DNA from: Paraspadella gotoi
Lineage: Eukaryota; Chaetognatha
DNA length: 64,000 bases
Direction of reading: 5' to 3'
NCBI GenBank assembly: GCA_051294375.1
Contig: CM119268.1
Location: forward strand, 16,883,947 to 16,947,946
The notes beneath the pieces were generated by a model. The model was not told the DNA's origin. It saw only the letters and a program-made list of their open reading frames with translations, and made no database searches. The translations under genes and the position numbers were made by a program. Of the stretch, positions 57,141 to 64,000 are shown in pieces (position 1 is the stretch's first letter; each line of letters opens with the position of its first letter).

Positions 57141-57937
57141 GCACTTTTTTGAGAGACTTTCTGTCTGCCTTCAGTGGCGAGAATGGGAACCTGCTTGCTT
57201 CCGAAGTCCCGTGATTGAGTTGCCTTCTCATGTGGACGAGTTGCTTGACTTTGTCCCCTGATCTCTTTTTTTTTTTTATTTTCCTTTTTTGTTTACGTTT
57301 ATTGTTGACATAAGATATTTTTTGCAACCATTCCCGCAATTATTTGTTTGCTTTTTCTTTTCAGAAAAAAAGTAATTAAAGACATTTAGATGAAGTATGA
57401 AGTATGAATGCTATATTTTATATTGCCTCTCCGGCGAACTGGTTGTATGTAATTAGAACATCTGGATGAAGTATAAATCATCTCCCAAAAGCTTGCGCTT
57501 CAGGGCATTGTACCTACAGTGACTACCCCATGTCACTGGACCAAGTATTTTCCCTGTCCAAGCTAATAATGAGTTTAACCAGACTATCTCGGAGACAGGT
57601 TTTAGGATTAACACAGAGTATCTCATTTACCGTCTTTCTGCATGGTTCTTTTTTTAAAAATCGATTTTTTTCAAAAATTTACTTTCTCCATAACGATTTA
57701 ATAGTAAAAGTTTTCCGATTGATCTGAAACTTAAAGACTGTTAATTTGAATGAAAATATTACCTATCTTTAAAATATTAATGAGATATTTTGATTGTACA
57801 GTTTTTTATTGGGGTTTAAAAAGGTGTATTTTTTTCTCTTTTTGACAATTTCAAAATGCCATATCTCGGCCTTGGATGATCTAATTTACAAAATATTTAT
57901 ATATTTAGAATTCTTGTCTTAGTCTCTTTTTATAATA

Positions 57938-57978
<41 letters not shown>

Positions 57979-58213
57979 TGTATATGTAAAATTTTAAAAA
58001 TGTACTACATAAAATGTCCAAGTTATGCAACTTTTAAAATTTTTTTTTTGGGCCTATTTTTAAGTGGTTTAGAATTGTCCGATTTAAATTTTAACCCAAT
58101 GGGCAATAGACCTACGTTGAGACTATTTTATGTTAAAATATCAGCTCATTGGACACAAAAATATAAGAATTATTTGATCCCTGGAAAAAGGACACTCTAC
58201 GCTTCGGGTACTA

Positions 58214-59709
58214 TATCTGAGGGTCAAGAACATGAATCGTTTATCCTTTGACGCGAAAAGTTGTCTTATTTCCAAACTCAATTCTTACTTTTAAAAGAAA
58301 CACATGTGGTAATAGTTGATCTTTGTGCTATTCCGAGTTAAAAGCATAATTTTTTCATGTTAACGTTAACGTTAACGCAGAGATAATTCTGTTAAATCTT
58401 TAATCTGGAAATCGCGAAAGTCTGGAACAGTTTTTGGCAAAGAATCGAGAAAATGATAAAAAATTGAAGGGAAGACAATAATACAAAGAGAGAGAGAGAG
58501 AGAAAAAAGGAATAAAAAAGATTAGAAAGGTGAAAGAAAATGGGAAAGAAAATGGGCGAACACAAATCGAGAATGAAGGAAGTAAGAAAAAGGTAAAAAT
58601 ACCACGTGTCCGTTCTAAACATTACTATAATTCAGATACGCCATTGATTAGAATAATAATAGGGATTTCTTATGATGTAAAATTTTTTTTTATTGCAATC
58701 AAGAACACGTCTAAAATGGTCTTTTTTCGCCAATTTCACTGTGTTAGATAAGATATTAAACATAGAATAGTAAATGAATTAAACCCATTAAAACCATCCA
58801 GTAGTTTTTCAACTATGATATACTTATGAATTGTATTTATTAAATATTTAAAGTATCGTAAAGATTTTTTTGGTGTCACTCGCGAACGAACACGGGGTAG
58901 ACACGAGTAATCCAATGCCCCTGGGCGGGGAAAGAAATGATAGGGAAGAAGAGGAAAACTCGATAAGGAAAAAGGGGAAAAAAAGGCGGGCAGAGGGAAA
59001 AAATTGGGGAGGAAAAAGGAAAAGGGGGTTGCGTCTCAACTCTGCCACTTTCCTTCATTTTTTATAAAATCAGTTAGAAAAAAGATTTTGGATGTACGCA
59101 TAGATGATGTCACGTTTCCATCTCTAATCTTAATCGTCACTCTGCCGAATGTTCGCAAGACGCACGTGAGCCTCCCTCGTTCGGAAGGCCTTCAGAATAA
59201 TAGTTAAATACAGTTATATTTAACGTATATTCAACGATCAAAAGTTATCTCAAACGACTGCTTCTGCAGCAGCCCCCCCCCAAAAAAAAAAAATCGCGTA
59301 ATAGCGCAGCAGCGAAAAAGACTTACTGCGCAGTTTGAAAGAGAGATTGCGTCGACTTATTGCGCAGTTCACGGTCGAGTCTCGAATCAAACCCCCCACC
59401 CCCTTTCACTAGGGCTGATAGAAATAGATTTTTTCTTTTTTTATCTATTACTCTACTAACTTCTCCATTTATCAGTTAAGTTTTTATTCTTTCCTTTCGT
59501 TTTTCCCTTTTTCCCGTTGACTCTTCACCATCACTCCCTTCGACTCAACGTTTTCATCTGCAACATCAGAGACCATTTTCCCTCAATCAATTCCCTTCTC
59601 GGCCATGTTTTCCGAAAATGCCTCACTTTAGCTTAAATTTAGAATGAAATATTTTTTTTTGAAATTTAATAATTTGGTTAATAATTAAGTTAATAAATAA
59701 GGTAAAAGA
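58214..59709. other. Stretch between the two inverted-repeat elements
   Basis: AT-rich with a purine-rich part (58930-59030). GTTAACGTTAACGTTAAC-type words occur near 58362. A C9A12 junction lies near 59272. No gene was recognised, although exons of the genes on either side could be hidden here. Confidence 0.5.
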
Positions 59710-59821
59710 TCAAGATTTAACCTTAAAGGATAGAGTTAGGGATTATGTTTATGGAGCAAAGAGATTTGAACCCAGTTGGCCACTCTGTTCGGTGGTCGCT
59801 CGGGAAAGCGGCTATTGATCT

Positions 59822-59867
<46 letters not shown>

Positions 59868-62676
59868 TTGATCAGTGCCGCGCTCTCTAACTTTAGTTCT
59901 CTCACGATCTCTCATTGTAACAACATGTCTCTAATATTGTATCATTGCTAATAAATGTACCTCTACATAACTGGTGTAAGCCCGACATGAACCGCAAAAA
60001 CAGTTATAACTTTAGAAAGCGCTAAGGGTTAAAATTTGAGTTAAAATTAAAATTTGGGATTGACAAACAGATAAAAAGGCCCTTTTTAAAAAAAATATTG
60101 CCAACGATTCATTTTTTCAACTCGACCTCTTTATCCCGAGCCATCCTGCACGTCGTGTCCCGGGCGACAGTTTCGCCTGGCAAAATGTTAGGGCCCGGGA
60201 AGCGCGAAAGGTCTGCGCCTGATCGGTGGGCGTGACGAGCGCGCGCAACTCCGCGTGTTCTTGACAGACCCTACGCGATTTTCATAATTGATGGAAACAA
60301 GGAACGATACGTAATTCGACGATGCGGCGTCGCATGGACGAAACATGGACGGTTGTTTCAAGGTAAATAACCATCTAGAACTGAAAATAATAATATGCTT
60401 CAGTTTCTAGGTATTTAAGGGATCAAACCTCGCGGCGCAACTCGACAAGCGTTGGCTTTTACGAAAAAGGAATTCAGTGCGCGTGAACTCGTGACGAAGC
60501 GCGAGAGGCGAAGACGACGCCTCATTGGTATTTTGCCAAACTCTCCCTCTCTCACTCCTCCCACATCCCTTATCTTTTAAGCCAAAAATTTATTGCAAAA
60601 ACATAAAAATATTGAAGCAATACGATTACTGTTCTCTCTATTTAATTTAAGTTCAATTTCTGTCATTTTTATAATTTTAAAAATGTATCACTATAAATTA
60701 TTGTAAGGCTATTTAAAAAAAAAATTATTTTCCTAAAACTTTTAATTTTAATTTATATATATTTTTGTCAAGATATATTCTTATTATTTTCATGCTATCC
60801 CTAAATTCAATATCATCATGTTAGCAACAAAATGATACTGCAATTGCATATGTCAACCGAATCTCCATCGGCAGAAGCGTTCTCAGAAAAGACGTCGATG
60901 CTTCGATTTGACACCTCGATTTAGAATTCATGAATTGCCAACCGGGGGCGAGCTCCAGGGGAAAGTGTCTCGAAAAAGAGAAAGAGAGGAGAAGAGAGGA
61001 AGAGAAAAGAATAAAGGAAGAGTATGAGAGAATTAGCGAAAAAAAAACTGTCTTTTTTCACTCGGCGTTCTCAGTCATTACAATAAAAATGTATTTAAGT
61101 GAATTTTGTTTATTTTGTTTTTTTTTTTTCAAGGAAAGCTCGAAATTAATAAAATGTATTGAAATTTTTGATTTTGTTTTTATAAAACCTACAATAATTA
61201 ATAGTGTGTACATTTTTTAAAAAATTATTAAAAATGACAGGAACATTGAAATACAATTTAAATTAGAGAGAACAGTTAGTAGTATTAGTTCTAATATTTT
61301 CCCTTCTGCAAAGCCAATAAACATTGTGGGGGGAAACCAAAAAAATCAATAGTTAAAATGGAAACCCCTCCTCAAGGATACTTGATATCCAAAGCGGATA
61401 AGAATCGACCCACTCTGAATTTACCATGATCGTTACATGGTATGAGAGGTATGTGCTGGACTGGAGGAGGTTGAGTGGAGAGAGAGGGAAAGAGTTTGAG
61501 CGTCGGCCAAACAACAATACCAATGAAATTTAGGGCGTCAAGCCGGCCCCGTCTTCCGCCTCTCTCGGCTTCGTCACGAGCGTTCAACACCCACGAGAAG
61601 GCCGCCAGGGGAGATGACCTGAATTCCTTTTTTCGTAAAAAGCCAACGCTTGTCAGTCTGGTGCCGGACCGCAGGTTTTCAAGATGATCATGCCTTAATA
61701 CCTCCGTAGAGAGACTGAAAAAGACATAGAGTTATAGTGTAGTTTCAAGGTATACTAGTAATGGTTCTTAATTTAGCCTTGACTGACACAAATCGGTCCG
61801 ATGAGTTTAGCGGTTCACATGCGAGGCACCGCCACCGCTTTTCACGATCGCTCCTCGGAATGTAAAGCGTTATTCGTACCGTTGTTCTTCCCCTATACAA
61901 TGCTACTAGAAACATTTTTCCGGTGGCTGAAGTTTTTTGTGCTTCCGTTTCGATTGGTATATATCACGCGAGGTTAGTATTGCGCGCGGAGCATGATGAC
62001 GTCGTACGCCGCAGAGACGATCGAGAGCGAGCGCAAGAAAACCTGTTACGCGGCTATCCCGGGCCGACTTAGAAACATTATGATAAGCCAGGCGAAACTG
62101 TACTCCCGGGACACGACGAGCTGCAGGATGGGACTGAGAAGAGACGGAGAAAATAAACGAGTGCGAGGGTATGAAAAAATGAAGTCGCTTGGCAATATAT
62201 TTTTTTTTAAAAAAGGCCTTTTTATCTGTTTGTCCAATCCCAAATTTTTATTTTTAACTCAATTATTAACCCTTAGCGCTTTCTAAAGTGTATAACTGTT
62301 TTTGCTGGTTCAGTCGGGCTTAGACAGCCAGTTATGTAGAGGTACATTTAATTAGCAATGATACAATATTAGAGACATGTTGTAACAATTGAGAGATCGG
62401 GGTGAGAGAGACTAAAAAGTTAAGAGCGCGGCATGATTGCAAAGTAATGAGAGAAGGAGAGAGAAGAGAGAGAGAGAGATGAGAGAGAGAAGAGAAGAGA
62501 GAGAGAGAGAGAGGGAGAGAGACGAGGATGAGAGAGAATCAGATCGGAATAGGGCCGCTTTCCACGAGCGACCACCGAACAGACGTGGCCAAGAGCTGGA
62601 GGGTTCAAGATCTTCTATAGATGGGCATCCCATAACAGTAATACCCTACTCTATCCTTTAAGGCTTAAAAATCGTT
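59710..62676. mobile_element. Foldback element, arms of 1-1.5 kb around a 0.5-kb centre
   Basis: The left arm (about 59710-60697) and right arm (about 61199-62676) are inverted, diverged copies. Matches run along the whole length: the CTTAAAGGATAGAGT end (59722 and 62650), CTGTTCGGTGGTCGCTCG (59784 and about 62565), a (CT)n/(GA)n tract in each, AAAAAGGCC near 60078 and 62212, and GACAAGCGTTGGCTTTTACG (60447 and about 61640). The inner ends are AGAGAGAACAGT on the right and its complement on the left. No transposase ORF survives. The outer right end abuts the gap at 62678. Confidence 0.75.
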
Positions 62677-62712
62677 TNNNNNNNNNNNNNNNNNNNNNNN
62701 NNTTGAACTTAC

Positions 62713-63562
62713 CTATGACGTACATGATGAAGTTGATGCTGTGACTGGAGACCTGCATGAAGGCCGTGACACGAAAGGCGGAGATGACCGTCGGCGACTG
62801 AATGATGATGTTCGAGGAGTAGAGTAAGATCAGGACTGACATGGNNNNNNNNNNNNNNNNNNNNNNNNNNNNNNNNNNNNNNNNNNNNNNNNNNNNNNNN
62901 NNNNNNNNNNNNNNNNNNNNNNNNNNNNNNNNNNNNNNNNNNNNNNNNNNNNNNNNNNNNNNNNNNNNNNNNNNNNNNNNNNNNNNNNNNNNNNNNNNNN
63001 NNNNNNNNNNNNNNNNNNNNNNNNNNNNNNNNNNNNNNNNNNNNNNNNNNNNNNNNNNNNNNNNNNNNNNNNNNNNNNNNNNNNNNNNNNNNNNNNNNNN
63101 NNNNNNNNNNNNNNAATTGGTCATGAATATTCTCTCAATTTCAGGCCCAAAAGTAATCTAAACTATACGTAGTAAAATGTCCTTTATACCGAAACAAAAA
63201 GAAAAAGGGGAAAAAGTGCGGAAGGAAAAAAGAAAAGAGGAAACCGATAAGAGATTGATGGGAGAAAAAGCCTCTCTGAAGATAAGAGAGAGAAAAAAGA
63301 ACAAAAAAGACAAAGAGCCGAAACATTTTGGAAATGTTTTTAAGGTAAAAAGACAATTATCCTGTCATTATACGTAAAACTGTTAAGCTATAAGCTAAAT
63401 CAAAACGGAGAGAGAGAGAAAGAAAGAGAGAGAAAGAGAGAGAGAGAGAGAGAGCGCCAACCTGATGTTCCGAATTCATTTGCGGATTCGTAGGCAAATC
63501 GCGGACTTTTCCCAACTTCCATAAAATTAAGAAATTAAGGATGGAGACGACGACGAGAGGGC
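62713..63562 (-). CDS. Rhodopsin-family GPCR, two exons around TM5 and TM7, partial
   Basis: Exon 63462-63562 (TTTTTAG acceptor, CAG|GTTGGC donor) encodes PLVVVSILNFLILWKLGKVR and then a polar loop, typical of TM5 and the third cytoplasmic loop. Exon 62713 to at least 62844, interrupted by the gap 62845-63114, encodes MSVLILLYSSNIIIQSP, a short loop, and SSHSINFIMYVIG before a GTAAGT donor. The last reads as the end of TM7, with NFIMY in the place of the usual NPxxY. This pattern is common in FMRFamide-type peptide receptors of invertebrates, but the ligand cannot be told. TM1-4 lie beyond the right edge and most of TM6 is in the gap. An intron separates the TM7 exon from the C-tail. Confidence 0.6.
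62845..63114. other. Assembly gap inside the GPCR gene
   Basis: 270 N. The exon at 62713 runs into it at its 5' side, so the rest of that exon (TM6) and an intron should lie here. Confidence 0.9.
63406..63456 (+). repeat. (GA)n at the donor of a GPCR exon
   Basis: About 50 bp of GA six bases beyond the donor of the exon at 63462-63562. Confidence 0.85.
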
Positions 63563-63890
63563 CTAAAAACAAGAGAGGGTGACGGAGACAGTGAGAAAAA
63601 AAAGGAATAAAAGGAAACCTAAAATTAAGGAGACAAGCGTCGTTTTTTTATCTCGTGATTTCTGTTAGAGGAAAAAAAGGGAATTTAAATCCCTTTCTCC
63701 CTCTATCTCTCTCTCTCTCTCTTTCGTTAATAACGAAACCGGATATAACGAGTTTCGGGCAAATCCAATCCATCAAAAATGAATATCGATAAAGAAGGCG
63801 ATTATTTTNNNNNNNNNNNNNNNNNNNNNNNNNACTGTGCCAAGGTTAACAATCGAAATTCAGCGTTATATATTTTGGTTCTAGTTTGGT

Positions 63891-63962
63891 TGGCGACTTC
63901 GCCATGGCGATATCGCCAGGGCTTTGGCGATGTCGCCAGTCCCCCCACTGGCGACCTCGCCA
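63891..63962. repeat. Four 14-bp palindromes TGGCGANNTCGCCA
   Basis: Units at 63891-63904, 63905-63918, 63925-63938 and 63949-63962 have identical 6-bp arms TGGCGA/TCGCCA and different central pairs (CT, TA, TG, CC). The first two touch and the others have spacers of 6 and 10 bp. Each is self-complementary, and neighbouring arms can also pair. Confidence 0.9.
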
Positions 63963-64000
63963 GTGATAAAAGTAGCGAATATAATGAAAAACGCAGCTAA

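Larger units (their letters stand above)
53880..58213. mobile_element. Inverted-repeat element with long terminal arms, about 4.3 kb
   Basis: The left arm 53880-54985 and right arm 57640-58213 are inverted copies. Matched stretches include GCGTAGAGTGTCCTTTTTCC (left, near 53891) against its complement near 58176-58200, the GCCCATTGGG block (53990 and 58098), and the block around GGCCGAGATATGG (54765 and 57860). About 575 bp of the left arm (54118-54695) is missing from the right arm, where a run of about 38 A is found instead (57938-57976). The interior holds decayed coding sequence, AT-rich repeats and an N gap. No intact transposase was seen, so this is probably a non-autonomous or decayed DNA transposon. 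Confidence 0.7.

Noticed and set aside
61993-62286. 97-residue frame in the right arm of the foldback element, considered as transposase
   Set aside because: Not preserved in the left arm and without recognisable motifs.

Overview
Organism and overall character. This is a eukaryotic (metazoan) genomic window: short GC-richer exons with GT-AG boundaries sit in AT-rich introns, there are nuclear-type tRNA genes, and long (CT/GA)n microsatellites occur every few kb. Gene content (CASK, CEP41, DNAAF6/PIH1D3, a CCDC170-like coiled-coil gene, a peptide-type GPCR) points to an invertebrate animal with motile cilia and neurons; the phylum cannot be told from the sequence. It is a draft assembly: N runs lie at 1-66, 389-505, 2696-2720, 21437-21446, 23929-23953, 34785-34794, 49103-49122, 56718-56817, 62678-62702, 62845-63114 and 63809-63833, several of them inside or beside microsatellites.

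Layout. A CCDC170-like gene on the minus strand fills 1905-40102: 18 coding exons whose phases all agree, giving about 838 aa. Its introns hold the last two exons of a CASK gene on the opposite strand (15238-15651), two tRNA-Asn genes (20148-20221 and 20399-20472) and many minisatellites. A 5.37-kb tandem duplication (about 24.2-29.6 kb and 29.65-35.0 kb) repeats five of its exons; the exons of the left copy are frameshifted and those of the right copy are intact. Upstream and head-to-tail on the same strand come CEP41 (48141 to 41014, 6 exons, 376 aa, complete), DNAAF6 (50164 to 48950, 3 exons, one gap) and the 3' exons of an unrecognised gene (53291 to 51712). The right end (53.9-62.7 kb) is dominated by two long inverted-repeat elements, followed by two exons of a GPCR (62713-63562, minus) that runs off the window.

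How the genes relate. CEP41 (tubulin glutamylation, ciliary base) and DNAAF6 (cytoplasmic dynein-arm preassembly) are ciliary genes, and CCDC170-like proteins are microtubule-associated coiled coils. Their same-strand order with intergenic distances of about 0.9 and 0.8 kb makes a compact cilia-related cluster. CASK and the GPCR are neuronal/junctional types and look like unrelated neighbours. All exon structures here were worked out by eye from splice sites, reading phase and family recall; no database search was possible.
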